A stretch of 64,000 nt of DNA from Streptomyces rishiriensis (GTDB taxonomy: Bacteria > Actinomycetota > Actinomycetes > Streptomycetales > Streptomycetaceae), in the NCBI RefSeq assembly GCF_003112535.1, contig NZ_BEWA01000001.1, positions 275,073 to 339,072 on the forward strand, read 5' to 3'. The stretch's first letter is position 1, and each line of letters opens with the position of its first letter. The notes under the pieces were generated by a model. The model did no database searches, had not been told where the DNA came from, and saw nothing but the letters and a program-made list of their open reading frames with translations. Both the position numbers and the translations under genes were made by a program. Shown here piece after piece: positions 17,101 through 26,185 of the stretch.

Positions 17101-17783
17101 GCGGCCACCTTCAGGTACTTGCTCCGCGGGGTGCCGTCTGGATGCTGGCCCTGGTAGCCGTTGACGAACGCGCCCGCCATCTGCCCGGTGAAGTACGGGT
17201 CCTCGCCGAACGCCTCATCGGTGCGGCCCCACCGCGGGTCACGGTCGAGGTTGACCGTCGGCGCCCAGTAGGTGAGCATCCCGTAGTCGTCCCGCGAGGG
17301 CCCGAGGTTGTTCTGCCCGGTTCCCCACAGCGACTTGTCCAGCAGGCCTCGGGCCTCGTCGGAGATCGCCGTCGTCTCCTCGTACATCAGGTCCTTGTCC
17401 CATGACATGGACGCGGCGAGGTTGGTGGGGAAGCTGGTGGCGTGCACACCGCCGGTCACGGAGCCCGGGTTGGTGTTGGCGAACAGCGTGTTGATGCCGT
17501 GCTGCCCCTCGCTCCAGTACGTGTACTGCTGTACGCCCAGCCGCGGGATGGCCGGCGCGCTGTTGGTGCGCAGTTGCAGGACCTTCTCGTCCGGGGACAT
17601 CCGTGAAACGAGGTCCGCGGCCCGCTCCGGGAAGGAGTAGGAGGTGTCGAGGTAGATGGGCGGCGACGCCCGCACCGCGGACTGCGGACCGGCATGAGCC
17701 GTGGTGCCGACCGTAGCGAGCAGGCCGAAAGAGCAGACTGCTGCCACGGCCGCGCGTAACAAAGGTGTGGTGGTTCCAGGCAT
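14139..17783 (-). CDS. Secreted GH3 beta-glycosidase with extra C-terminal domains
   Basis: 1214 residues. Sec signal peptide MPGTTTPLLRAAVAAV up to about residue 31. GH3 N-terminal barrel about 40-330 with WSEGQHGI, RDPRWGRTDEAFGEDP, KHYALNN and the nucleophile Asp310 in ITSDCGA. GH3 C-terminal domain about 420-680 (ALVLLQND, VVVAVGTDDATAGEGKDR, FGYGLSYTTF). Fibronectin-III-like domain about 700-770. Then come a BIG2-like domain (VRYTSSDPSVATVSRTGLVT), a NEW3-like domain (WRATPSSPATFPSIPAG) and a terminal beta-rich module. The ATG at 17783 is preceded by GGAGG. The activity is probably beta-xylosidase or beta-glucosidase on exported polysaccharide fragments, in keeping with the esterase downstream. 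Confidence 0.93.
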   Translation of the reverse strand: MPGTTTPLLRAAVAAVCSFGLLATVGTTAHAGPQSAVRASPPIYLDTSYSFPERAADLVSRMSPDEKVLQLRTNSAPAIPRLGVQQYTYWSEGQHGINTLFANTNPGSVTGGVHATSFPTNLAASMSWDKDLMYEETTAISDEARGLLDKSLWGTGQNNLGPSRDDYGMLTYWAPTVNLDRDPRWGRTDEAFGEDPYFTGQMAGAFVNGYQGQHPDGTPRSKYLKVAATAKHYALNNVEQDRTGISSNVSDDDLFDYYTAQFKSLIEKSQVAGLMTSYNAINGTPSAANTYTTNQIAQRTYGFGGYITSDCGAVGTTYQSFPAGHDWAPPGWTTDHKGANATWTSTATGRKVSGAAGGQAYALRAGTHVNCTGAEATSPNLEQAIEAGVLSEGVIDNALTHLFTVRMRTGEFDPVNQQEYTKITKDVIESPAHQALARTVADNALVLLQNDEAAGAGRPLLPADPARLDKVVIVGDQAGKVTLGGYSGDPTKKVDAVQGITAQVKAANPHAQVVHDAAGTSSTATGAATLSAETRAAIKSADLVVVAVGTDDATAGEGKDRGGLALPGNYGSLIDQVTALGNPRTVLDIQSGGPVAIEPYRAKVASIVFAGYNGQSQGDALADVLFGKQNPAGHLNFTWYKDDSQLPALSDYDLAPGGTGGLGRTYQYFTGAPTYPFGYGLSYTTFAYSHVRADRSSVNADGTVTVRFDVTNTGAVPGTTVAQLYAGTGFMLKDRELPKKRLVGFQKTRVLQSGATQRITLRVRVPDLAFHDGRKARQVVHDGTYRFEVGPDSATDAGTARITVHGSLTPHVKHVTVQPEAVVYGAGDTIDLTARNRWIRDDTDPTAQPGRNLNVMADHIVEAVNDDGSFLDLSRAKVRYTSSDPSVATVSRTGLVTAVGNGVATIRVTVHGVTGSAVIRVHHTLALAADPIVKPGTLVMATTTYTNTGPTVLPSASVTLDVPDGWRATPSSPATFPSIPAGASVKTTWTVTPPAGVRPGTYALAASARYQGARASDDAAGRLLVPYASLSDITKNTGVSDDATPGAGDLDGGGQSLSQQALAVRGITSGGTVTHGGLTFTWPVTGTGKPDNIVAGGQTVPFTGSGTKLGFVGTADYGNASGTGLITYTDGTSQRYTLSFADWWSTSPADGTDIVATTDYINSGSGKVQQKVNVYGATVPLQAGKTVAYLTLPNVGSDAVSGQVAMHIFATAIG

Positions 17784-19160
17784 CACGGGCCTCCTTGCGC
17801 ATCGTTGGAGATAGGGGCAGCCGCGCGGGGTGTCAGGGGGCCTACGCCGCGCGGCTGCGAGCGACATTGCCCGGTTCGCCGCCCGGCTCGGCGACAGCCG
17901 GCTGCGGTGATGTCAGACGGGTAGCCCGGCGACAACGGCGTGGTGGGATGCGCGCCGGATCCGGCGCAGCGGGCTCGCTGTACGACGCGAACGGCGCCCT
18001 CGTGGTCGAGTGGGCCGCGAGGCACGGCCGGCCGCAGGCGTGGACGGCGTAGGGCAGCGACGCGGTGGCGACGGGCGCGTCCGAATCGGGCCGGTGGACG
18101 GTGGGGCGGGGCCACCGCAGAACCGCCGGCCGCTGCCGTCTCTCCGAACACAGCCGTCAGCCGGCGTCGGTAGGAGCATCAGCTCCGCCCTCGACCTTGT
18201 CGCAACCCACTTCGGAAGGAGATGGGCATATCTCACTCCTCGGCAAAGCCATCATGGTCGACTCACCCAGACGCGAGCGGATCACGCCCAGTCCATTGAT
18301 GAGTAGTACTCATCCAGGGCGATCCGGCATCTGTGACGGGTGGACCTACCAGACTCGCCATCCGCCGGCGTCGGCAACCCATGCCAATCAGCTACTGACG
18401 GTCAGGATTTCACTGGCTACTGGGTCGCTCTGGGGGGGCGGCGCGGGCCATTCCTGGCTGCAAGGAGGCACTCCTGAAAGGGGGGAATGCGATCGCCGGC
18501 TGCTCGAGTAAGCGCTCACATCCACGGTGGGGGTAGTGCGAGTGCATGACATGAGGTCGACACATTGGCCGACACCCAGTCGTCATGAGCGTGTCACATA
18601 CACCGGCGCATCCTCAAGAGGTGTGCATGGACCAGGCTTGGGTGGGTCGGCGGACATGACGCGGTACGCGCCCGCGTCGCCGGCTCCTGTACCGAAGGGC
18701 AGGCGGCCGGTGGCGGCGCGGGGCACGAGGACGCTCCGGGCGAGCCATAAGGATCTCCGGAACCCGCACAAGTGGCCAGGGCCGGACGTGGCCGGGCGTG
18801 GTGCGCGGCGACCTCGTCGCTGGTCGTGTCCTGTGGAACGGACGCCTCATCTCGTACGGAGTGGAAGCCCAGCGACTCCTGACACTCGGCTTCGTTCGCC
18901 CAGAACTCGACCAGCCGTCCACTGCACGAGGAAGGACCCACTGTTCAGCCACACGGCCGTGCGGTGGCGCGGATCAGGAAGGGCGTCCGCTGTCCTGTGA
19001 CAGGTGACCGTGACTGTCTGCCAAACGATCTCGACTGCGGGTTCCCTAACGTGTCGTACGAGCCGGCCCACGGCGCGCCGAATCCGAGGCGGTTCGGGTG
19101 GAACTCGGCCCAGTCGTCGCGCTCCTCAAGAACCTGTGAGAGAACTCGCCACTGCGGCAC
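17784..19160. other. 1.4-kb region without a convincing gene
   Basis: Open frames here lack family similarity and Streptomyces-like codon structure. Two scraps look protein-like: GSLYDANGALVVEWAARHG on the plus strand (about 17970-18030), and MPQWRVLSQVLEERDDWAEF with RLGFGAPWAGSYDTLGN on the minus strand (start 19160). Both may be relics of lost genes. A perfect palindrome lies at 18298-18314. The GH3 promoter should lie at the left end. Confidence 0.5.
18298..18314. promoter_or_regulatory. Perfect 8+1+8 palindrome, possible operator
   Basis: GATGAGTA-G-TACTCATC is a perfect inverted repeat around one base. It sits in unannotated DNA about 510 bp upstream of the GH3 start, oriented away from any intact gene. 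The form is that of a dimeric regulator site; its partner is unknown. Confidence 0.4.
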
Positions 19161-20366
19161 TCAGGGGAGGAACGTCACTGCCGGGAAGACCGGGGACGGC
19201 CCGTCGAGCAGGTGCCCCCGACGGTGGCGCAGGTGCTCGTCGAAGAACGCGAGCGGGTATGCCTGCTGGATCTTCACCGCCTGGTCGGGATCGAGGGTGC
19301 CGATCACGTCCTGGAGCTGCTGCCCGCTCCATCCGCGCACCTTCGCCACCTGCGGGAACAGCGCCTCGTTGTCGCCGTACGAGACGTGGACGGCTCCCTG
19401 AACCTGAATGTTCAGCCTCCAGCCCCGCAGGTGCGACCAGAATGCGACGGCCTCGGGATCCGTGGCCCGGGTATACCGGGCGGACATCATCATGAACGGC
19501 CGGTCCAAGTCGCCGGCCAGTGGCGGGTTCATCTGCATCGGGCCGTCGAGGCTCAGCCCGGCCCGGATGCGCTCGTCCGCGAGCGTGGCGCAGGCTGTGG
19601 CCGTCCCGCCCTTCGACCAGCCGAACGCACCCATACGCTGCGGGTCGAGGGAGCCCGGCAGCCCGGCCGGCAGCTCCTTGTGGTCGACGTCGGGATTGCA
19701 TCCGGCGGCGAGCTGCTCGACGCAGTCGAGGACGAAGCGCAAGTCAGCAGCGAAGTCCCCGGGCAGCGTCGGCGCCTGCCTGCCGTAGAGCGGGACGGCG
19801 ATCCGACCGTCGGGGAACTCGGTGTACGTGTCGTACTGGTGAGCCACCGTCACAGCCGCGTATCCGTGGCTGGCGAGCTCTTGGACCATGACGGTGTGGT
19901 CGCCCTGGTGGCTGTGCGCGCCGTGCGAGAACACGACGACGGGCAGCCGTTGGCTTGATCGCCGCACCGGAGCGCCCACGTGGCCGGCAGTGACCGGCCC
20001 CAGAGGGGCCAGATCGCTGAAACCGACGTCGGTGAGGAACGCCTGAAGGGCTCCGGCTGGCATCCAGGGCGCCACCGGGTACCGCTGGACGTCCCGGGCG
20101 GGGTACCAGACGGTGGCCATCAGCTCGCGGAAGTGCCCGGGGCCCGCGATGTCGTCCGGACGCGACCGGTCGACGAGGTGCAGCTGGACCGTGCCCACCG
20201 GGTGCGGCCCGGTCGGCACGGGCAGCATCAGTCGCGTCACGGCGGGAGCGGCCGGGTCGGCCCCCGCGGGGCCGGAAACGGCGGCAAACGGCACAGCGGC
20301 CAGCGCGGCTCCCAGCACGCTCCGGCGCGTCATGCCCTTCCGGCTGATGAACGGCGTGGTGGTCAT
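19161..20366 (-). CDS. Tat-exported lipase / PAF-acetylhydrolase-like alpha/beta hydrolase
   Basis: 401 residues. The N-terminus has a twin-arginine signal (GMTRRSVLGAALAAVPFAAV). The mature part fits the PAF-acetylhydrolase/dienelactone-hydrolase-like fold: MATVWYPARDV, the oxyanion-loop VVVFSHGAHSHQGDHTV, and nucleophile elbow GAFGWSKGGTATA (Ser in GxSxG). A late AVHVSYGDNEALF contains the candidate catalytic His. The protein is probably released to the cell envelope or medium and cleaves lipid or ester substrates. It stands alone, with no obvious operon partner. The ATG at 20366 gives the complete Tat signal; the next ATG (11 codons in) would still keep the RR pair. Confidence 0.88.
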   Translation of the reverse strand: MTTTPFISRKGMTRRSVLGAALAAVPFAAVSGPAGADPAAPAVTRLMLPVPTGPHPVGTVQLHLVDRSRPDDIAGPGHFRELMATVWYPARDVQRYPVAPWMPAGALQAFLTDVGFSDLAPLGPVTAGHVGAPVRRSSQRLPVVVFSHGAHSHQGDHTVMVQELASHGYAAVTVAHQYDTYTEFPDGRIAVPLYGRQAPTLPGDFAADLRFVLDCVEQLAAGCNPDVDHKELPAGLPGSLDPQRMGAFGWSKGGTATACATLADERIRAGLSLDGPMQMNPPLAGDLDRPFMMMSARYTRATDPEAVAFWSHLRGWRLNIQVQGAVHVSYGDNEALFPQVAKVRGWSGQQLQDVIGTLDPDQAVKIQQAYPLAFFDEHLRHRRGHLLDGPSPVFPAVTFLP

Positions 20367-20748
20367 GGACCCTCCCGTAGTGACGGATCGTCAACCATGC
20401 CGCTACGGCTGATCCGTGGGCACAGGGGAACGCTGTCACGTGCCCCTCCCGCGCAGCATCGGCCCACGGGTTTACACCCCGGGGCGGATGCGGACGGCGG
20501 TGTCATCCGGTTGTGAGGCCATCCCGATCACCTCGAGCTCGCGGTCCAGCAGGATCAACCGGACGCTCCAGCCACGACTCGTACCCCAGGGGACGCGCGG
20601 CGGCCGGCGCCGATTCATCATTACGGGGCCCGTACGGCCCGGGCATCCCGTTCAGCCGCCCGGTGATCAGTAGCCTCCAGCACGTCAGCTACAGACGGCA
20701 TCTCCGCGTCGCTTCGCGCGGGCTGCCCTGCCATGTGGAGGCGTTCTG
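20367..20748. other. Divergent intergenic region, no gene seen
   Basis: Lies between the Tat hydrolase (leftward) and the hypothetical gene starting at 20749. It should hold both promoters; no repeat, hairpin or coding signal stands out. Confidence 0.4.
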
Positions 20749-21291
20749 ATGGTGTCCATCGGCGGTCTGCTCCCCCCGATCGGCCTGGAGATTCCCTGCT
20801 CCGGCTACGCGGTCGACGTACCGATGAAGTTCGATGAGCTCGGTCTGGTCACCCTGGACTTCAAGGGCGGCGTCAAGGTCCGGGTCGAGGCCAACATCGT
20901 CGGCGGCCTCGGCGGCGTGAAGCTGAAGATCATCGGCGAGGAGTACAGCGCCGACCACCCGGCCCTCGGGCGCGTGACCCTCTCGCAGGCCGACACCGAC
21001 GCCACCCCGCTCAGCCTGCTCGAAGTCCTCGGCAACATGCCCCCGAAGTTCAAGAACACCCTGTTCCACGACTTCACCCTCACTATCGAGAAGCCCCCGG
21101 GCGGCGGCACCCCGCTGGTCCTGTCCAACACCAAGACCATGACCACCCTGAACGACAGCCTCACCGTCTTCCCACCGCAGGGCTCCATCTACCAGCTCCA
21201 GCAGCCCGTGGAGTTCGCCCCGGTCGGCGAGCCGAGCAAGGTCGTCGCCCAGCTCCTGCAGCTCCCGATGACCCGCTCGCACAACCCCTGA
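20749..21291 (+). CDS. Hypothetical protein, beta-rich
   Basis: 180 residues, ATG at 20749 with GGAGG 8 nt upstream. There is no signal peptide or TM segment. It is rich in alternating hydrophobic/charged strands (GLVTLDFKGGVKVRVEAN, GVKLKIIGEEYSADHP, HDFTLTIEKPPGGG) and ends with a Pro/Gln segment. Codon use is strongly Streptomyces-like, so I take it as a real gene. I do not recognise a family; a small lipid- or carbohydrate-binding beta protein is possible. Single gene between two unrelated loci. Confidence 0.75.
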   Translation: MVSIGGLLPPIGLEIPCSGYAVDVPMKFDELGLVTLDFKGGVKVRVEANIVGGLGGVKLKIIGEEYSADHPALGRVTLSQADTDATPLSLLEVLGNMPPKFKNTLFHDFTLTIEKPPGGGTPLVLSNTKTMTTLNDSLTVFPPQGSIYQLQQPVEFAPVGEPSKVVAQLLQLPMTRSHNP

Positions 21292-21586
21292 CCCTTCTTC
21301 GCCGCCGGGCTCCACGACGCGGGGGCCCGACCGCGAAGGCCGGTCCAGCAGCGATCTTGTACTCATGGCCAGTAGAGACCCGCGGGGAAAACGTTGGTAA
21401 CTCGCGGAAGCAGAGGAACGGCGCCGAAATCCCGAGTGTGGGTGGAGGGGTTGCCGGTTTCGGTTACGCCAGCCCGTCGTTGACCGGTGCCGCGCCAACC
21501 TGGTCGAGGCGATGCTGGCTGGCCCCCTCGACCTGCGGCTATCCAACTTCACCGCCGCACAAAGCCACTGGTCCGACTTCGGCGTA

Positions 21587-22234
21587 TCAGGCTCTGGAGG
21601 GTTGCTGTCCCTGGGAGCCGTCGGCCGCGAGCGGAAGACTGCGCAGCAACAGTGCGCTCGGCGCCGGCAGCGCTCCGTGGGCCGCCTCGGCGCGGAACGA
21701 CTGGAGCAAGTAGGCCACCAGACGCCGGGACGCCGCACGGTCACCCGGCAGTGCGGTGACCAGACCGCAGTGGGACAACAGGGCTACGGCAAGGTCGGAG
21801 GGGTGGAAGTCGGCCCGCAGCGCGCCCGCCGCCTGAGCCCTGCGGACCAGGGCCATGAAGTCCCGCTCGGCCTGCTCACATACTCGCGTGTGTTCTCGCG
21901 TGGTGTCCGGAAAGGCCGCGACGAACGCGGCCGGGAAGCCCCGTTCCTCCCGTTGTAGTTCGCAGACCGTCTCGACCAGCCGCTGGAAGCCCTGCCACGG
22001 ATCGGGTTCGGCCAGCGCCTCGGTGAGCGCCTGAGCACAGGTGTCCGTCTGGTGCGCGAACGTGGCCCGCACCAGGGCGTCCCGCGTCGGGAAACGCCGG
22101 TACAGCGTCGCCACGCCGACCCCCGCCCGCCGGGCCACGGTCGCCATGGGCGCGTCGATGCCGTGCTCGGCGAAAACCACGCGGGCAGCCGAGAGGATGC
22201 GCAGCCGGTTGCGCCGGGCTGGCTGTGACGTCGT
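21587..22234 (-). pseudogene. TetR-family regulator lacking its start (5' truncated)
   Basis: The DNA-binding helix-turn-helix is complete: ARRNRLRILSAARVVFAEHG, then ATVARRAGVGVATLYRRFP. The ligand-binding half extends to the stop at 21587. The frame is open upstream only to a TGA at 22235-22237. Between that stop and the GTG at 22180, which lies inside the domain, there is no ATG, GTG or TTG. The upstream boundary coincides with the 62-bp repeat at 22216-22277, so the original start was probably replaced when that repeat arrived. Without a start codon it may not be expressed. Confidence 0.75.
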
Positions 22235-22277
22235 TCAGCGGCTCCGGCATGTTGGCTTCGAGCGGCCCCAGTTGGTG
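22216..22277 (-). repeat. 62-bp repeat, left copy (inverted relative to 26883-26944)
   Basis: Read on the minus strand this matches 26883-26944 at nearly every base, sharing CTGGGGCCGCTCGAAGCC, AACATGCCGG and ACGTCACAGCC. The two copies point at each other across about 4.6 kb that includes the IS21-type genes, so they may be terminal repeats of a composite element. Outside the 62 bp the flanks differ. Confidence 0.85.
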
Positions 22278-22350
22278 AAGGATCTGTAGCTTCCCGACGT
22301 CCTGAAGTGGCCCCGGGAATTGGCTTGCGCTGGGACCAGCCGCGGGGCGG

Positions 22351-22842
22351 TCAGCTCCGCGTGGCTGAGAACGGCATGGCGTCGGCCCATTCCCAGAAGG
22401 CGCCGGCCTCGGCGACTTCCCGTTGCAGCAGGGCGAACAACGGGCTCATGTCGGCCCCGGGAGGGACGTCGATGGCGACGAAGCGCTCCCCGTGCCATTC
22501 GCTGAGCAGCCCGGATTCCTTGATCGAGTTCTTGATGAGGCTGATGCTGCGGCCAAGTCGTTCAGCGTCCGTGTTCGGCCTGAGCAGGGTGCGCAGGACG
22601 CGGTGTCCGCTCGTTTGGGCAACGTCGACCACGCGTGACGCCGGTGACAGACGGACCCGGTCTCCGAGAGCGAGGCCGTAGGTCATGAAGGGGATGCAGG
22701 CCACCGCGTATGTGCCGTCCTCTTCGGGCAGGAGCCACAGCTGCTCGATCTGCCCGTCGAGGTCGAAGGGCGCCAGATCGGCCTGGGCGATGTAGTTGCT
22801 CTCGGCCCGACCGACCGGGTTTTCGTGCACGATGTACTGCAT
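22351..22842 (-). CDS. DUF4265-like protein
   Basis: 163 residues, ATG 22842 just after a GGGGGCGGAG purine tract. ESNYIAQADLAPFDL, EQLWLLPEEDGTYAVACIPF, GLALGDRVRLS and SGHRVLRTLL match the general pattern of DUF4265 proteins, which are small, cytosolic and of unknown activity. Relatives often occur near polymorphic toxins or as orphan immunity-like genes. It lies inside the region bounded by the 62-bp repeats but outside the IS21 genes. No toxin gene is visible nearby. Confidence 0.65.
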   Translation of the reverse strand: MQYIVHENPVGRAESNYIAQADLAPFDLDGQIEQLWLLPEEDGTYAVACIPFMTYGLALGDRVRLSPASRVVDVAQTSGHRVLRTLLRPNTDAERLGRSISLIKNSIKESGLLSEWHGERFVAIDVPPGADMSPLFALLQREVAEAGAFWEWADAMPFSATRS

Positions 22843-22918
22843 CTCCGCCCCCTCTGTCCGCTCAGCTCGGCGAAGATCGTCCCATGGCGTCAGCCGGCGA
22901 AGGTGATCGGGTGCTCCT

Positions 22919-23710
22919 CTACTGTCGGCCCTTCTGCTCCGCCAGGGCTTTGGAGCGAGCCAGGCGGTAGGACTCGGTGCCGGTCTCGATCAGGGTGGCG
23001 TTGAAAGTGAGCCGGTCCACGATCGCCGCGCAGAGCCGTGGATCGGTGAATGTCCTGCTCCAGCCGGTGAAAGCCTCGTTGGAGGCGATCGCGATACTGC
23101 TTTTCTCCTCACGCTCAGTGAGAACCTGGAAGAGCATTTCCGCGCCCCGGCGGTCGAGTTCGAGGTAGTCGAGCTCGTCGATTTCGAGGAGGTCGACGCG
23201 TCCGTAGCGGGCGATGGTCTTGCCCAGCTGCTTGTCGTCTGCCGCCTCGACCAGCTCGTTCACCAAGGCTGCCGCGGTGGTGTAGCGGACCCGATAGCCG
23301 GCCATCGCTGCAGCGGTGCCCAGCGCGATCAACAGGTGCGACTTGCCCGTGCCCGAGTCTCCGATGAGACACAGTGGGTAGCCCTTTGCGATCCACTCGC
23401 AGGTGGCGAGATTGTGGATCACTGCCGGATCGACGTTGGGATCGACGCGGTAGTCGAACTCCCGCAGTGACTTCTCGCGGGGAAAGTGAGCTGCCCGGAT
23501 GCGGCGTTCGGCCCGGCGCCGGTCCCGGTCCTCGCATTCGGCCATCAGTAGTTCGGCGAGGAATCCGGCATAGGACAGGCCCTCGCCTTCAGCCCGGGCG
23601 ATCGTGTCGGCGGCCTGGGCTCGCATGGTGGGCAGACGCAGCAGCCGGCAGGCGGTGTCGATCGCCGCGTCGGATGCCTGTGCGGTCAGGGCGTGATGGG
23701 CGGTGGTCAT
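22919..23710 (-). CDS. istB: IstB-like ATP-binding helper of IS21 transposition
   Basis: 263 residues, intact. It is a DnaA/AAA+-type ATPase with Walker A CLIGDSGTGKSHLLIALG (about 100-118) and a Walker-B-like VDLLEIDELDYLELD, then a sensor region IAIASNEAFTGW. IstB assembles on target DNA and activates the IstA transposase. ATG 23710 overlaps the istA stop (ATGA). The copy looks functional even though its istA partner is broken. Confidence 0.92.
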   Translation of the reverse strand: MTTAHHALTAQASDAAIDTACRLLRLPTMRAQAADTIARAEGEGLSYAGFLAELLMAECEDRDRRRAERRIRAAHFPREKSLREFDYRVDPNVDPAVIHNLATCEWIAKGYPLCLIGDSGTGKSHLLIALGTAAAMAGYRVRYTTAAALVNELVEAADDKQLGKTIARYGRVDLLEIDELDYLELDRRGAEMLFQVLTEREEKSSIAIASNEAFTGWSRTFTDPRLCAAIVDRLTFNATLIETGTESYRLARSKALAEQKGRQ

Positions 23711-24766
23711 GATGAGTCCTTCCGTCGAAGCCGCAACAGCTCGTCCCACTGCTCCAGGCGGGGCAAGGGACGCTGATCGGAGGGCAGAGCGGGGGCGAGA
23801 CGGCATGGTGTCAGGGGTGTGACCGGGGCCGGGGCCAGATCCAATGGTTCCGGGGCGGGGGCGCTGGCGGTGACGGTCGGTGCCCGCCCGGCTGCCTGGA
23901 CCGCCTTGCGTGCTTCCAGGGCGATGACGTCCTCGTTGAAAGTGCCCGCCGCGAGGGCCGTGCGGATCCCGGTCACCACGTCGGCGTGCTGCTGGTGGCG
24001 GTGCAGCAACAGCACTTTGACCAGGACTTTCGTTCCTTCGATGTCGCCAAGGTTCTTCTTGGCCGCGGCCCAGAAGGCTTCGTGGACGGCCGTGAAGGTG
24101 CCCTCGGCGCGGGCCTGGTGGAGGGCCTCGGAGCGTTCCAGTGCTCCCGGCTTGGTCAGCAGGGCTTCCAAGTAGTGGTCCAGGACGAGGTGTTCGGCGC
24201 CGCGGCCGGTCAGCCGCCGATGGTGGGCGATCTCCCGCCGACCGTCATAGACGGTCAGGTCGTCGCAGGTGAGAGTCACGGTGACCTTGCGGTCGATGAA
24301 GCGGACCGGGACCGAGTACCGGCACATCTTCACGGTGACCATGCCGTAGCGGTCGACGCGGGGTGTGAGGGTGATGCCGGTGGCGAACGGATCGTCCGGC
24401 AGCGGCAGCAGGTGACCGGCCTCACGGGCGAAGTCCTGGGCGATTGTCCGCATCCTGGCACCGATCCGCCGCTCGTCCTCCTTCGCCTCGAACTCGGCCA
24501 ACCGGGCGTTGAGTTCATCCAGGCTGTCCACCTGGGGCACCGGGGTGAGGTAGTTGCGGCGGAAGTAGCCGACCTGGCCCTTGACACCGCCCTTCTCGTG
24601 GGCGCCACGCAGTCCCGGCTCACAGTAGAACGGGATGAATCCGTAGTACTCATGGAAGCTGGTCCAGCGTGGGTTCTCCTCCCGCGAGCGCTGCGGAAGA
24701 CCACCTTCTTCACGGCCGGGGTGAGGTTGTCGTACCGGACCTGCCCGGCCGGCACCCCTCTAATAT
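23707..24766 (-). pseudogene. istA: istA, C-terminal portion (frameshifted)
   Basis: The piece begins GVPAGQVRYDNLTPAVKKVVF in one frame and continues as SREENPRWTSFHEYYGF in the next. It then runs open through EKGGVKGQVGYFRRNYLTP to the stop at 23707. The change of frame at about 24690 needs one extra base (or two fewer), so even if rejoined to its N-terminal half this IstA would be broken. It covers the end of the DDE core and the DNA-binding/IstB-contact tail (RYSVPVRFIDRKVTVTL, RRLTGRGAEHL). Confidence 0.85.
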
Positions 24767-24825
24767 GCGGGTCTCGATGTCAAGCCCAGGAAACTCGCTG
24801 GGGCTTCACGTGGGTATCCGGCAGG

Positions 24826-25218
24826 ATGTCGGACGTGATCCTGAAGTACCCCTGCGTGTGTTGCGGTCGCCTGACGATGGACGACCCGCCCGGCTCGTAT
24901 CAGATCTGCCCAGTCTGCTTCTGGGAGGACGACGTGATCCAGCTGCGCTGGCCAGATTACTCAGGTGGCGCCAACCGGCCCTCGCTGATGGAAGCCCAGC
25001 AGAACTTCCAGGACTATGGAGCATGCGACGAACGGTCCATGGAACATGTCAGGCATCCCGAGGAGGACGAGCCGCTGGACCCGAGCTGGCGCCCCATCGA
25101 TACCGACCGCGACCGCTTCGAGCCCAAGGCCGTGCAGCTAGCCGCCTGGCCTGACGACCGCACTGTCCTTTACTGGTGGCGATATCGGAGCACCGGATTC
25201 TGGCGTCCCGCCCAGTGA
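24826..25218 (+). CDS. Cysteine-rich CPCC-family protein
   Basis: 130 residues. An N-terminal zinc-ribbon-like part has YPCVCCGRLTMDDPPGSY and ICPVCFWEDD, with four Cys in two CxxC-type pairs; the usual CPCC reads C-V-C-C here. It then has RWPDYSGGANRPSL and DPSWRPIDTDRDRF. Cytosolic and of unknown function; members are often found beside polymorphic toxins as immunity-type genes. ATG 24826 was chosen from the family N-terminus; the frame is open further upstream. It lies inside the DNA that splits istA, in the opposite direction to istA, and is the only intact gene of that insert. Confidence 0.8.
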   Translation: MSDVILKYPCVCCGRLTMDDPPGSYQICPVCFWEDDVIQLRWPDYSGGANRPSLMEAQQNFQDYGACDERSMEHVRHPEEDEPLDPSWRPIDTDRDRFEPKAVQLAAWPDDRTVLYWWRYRSTGFWRPAQ

Positions 25219-26080
25219 CGTCGTCACCCGGCCTGTTCGTCGAGTCGGTGAAGGAGTCCGTCGAAGATCTGCTCGCGGGACGGAGCTGGTGGCAGGTCAG
25301 CCTCGGCAGTCCGGTCCGCTTCCGGACGCCGTCGAGGATCTCGTCCAGACCGTCCGAGGAGAGCGGCCGACCGCGGGTCGGCCCGCGCAGCACCACGAAA
25401 AGCCGGTCGTGCTCGGCTGCAGGACGCTCCTGGTCCAAGTAGTCGCCGACCACGGCGAAGAACTGTGCGGAGATCGGTATCAGGCGCTGGTGCCCGCCCT
25501 TGCCCTCACGGACGAAGACCCGACGCTCGCCCGGCGACAGGTCGCCCAGCCGCAGGCCGAGCACCTCGCAGCGGCGCAGTCCGCCCAGCAGCATTGCCAG
25601 AACCATGGCTCGGTCCCGCCTGGTATTCAGTGCACCAAGCACCTCTTCGACCTCGCGTGGCCCGAGGACGCGAGGAAGGGTGCGGGGCGTGCGCAACAGC
25701 GGCGTCCCTCGATTGCCGCTCCGGCGGCGATTGGCCAGCCCCGTCGGCACCGGGTTGCGGTCGACGGCGAGGTCATCGCGGGTCATCAAGTAGCCGAACA
25801 GGCCGGAGACACTGGCGAGCCGACGCTTGATGGTCCGTGCCGAGAGCCCCGCTTCACCGTCCTCTAGCCGGACGACCTTCGTCCCCCGCCGTGGTTTCTT
25901 CTGCGCGGTGATGAACGCGAAGATGTCCGCGGTGGCGACCTCGGTCGGCTCCTTGGAGACCACCGAGAAGAAGACCTTCAGTTCGTAGGCGGTGGCCAGC
26001 AGCGTGTTCGGCCGGCAACGTGCCGCCACGAACTCCAGGTAGTCGTCGACCAGGGCGTGCCCCAGTGATGCCCCGCAGGG
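25049..26080 (-). pseudogene. Tyrosine recombinase (phage-integrase family), C-terminally truncated
   Basis: The SAM-like N-terminal domain (ALVDDYLEFVAARCRPNTLL, FAFITAQKKPRRG) and the catalytic domain (AMVLAMLLGGLRRCEVLGLRLGD with the first Arg, then EGKGGHQRLIPIS with Lys) are present. The frame breaks off right after the H-x-x-R box (LTCHQLR), at about 25265. The second half of the active site, including the nucleophilic Tyr, is missing, so the enzyme must be inactive. Its 5' side is fused in frame to the istA fragment, giving one long accidental reading frame. No separate start codon with a ribosome site is evident. The 3' tail overlaps the CPCC gene in antisense. Confidence 0.85.
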
Positions 26081-26185
26081 TTTCCGGCGGCGTCGATGCG
26101 TCGTACCAATTCTGGCTGCCAGGCCATCCGTGCTCCTCGACGGGAGCGACCATCCTGGCCGGGAATACGAGATCGCGGAAGAGTT

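Noticed and set aside
18527..19000. Possible 157-residue protein on the plus strand
   Set aside because: It is rich in Arg, Pro and Thr with no hydrophobic core and no family. Overlapping minus frames are equally open, as expected for non-coding high-GC DNA.
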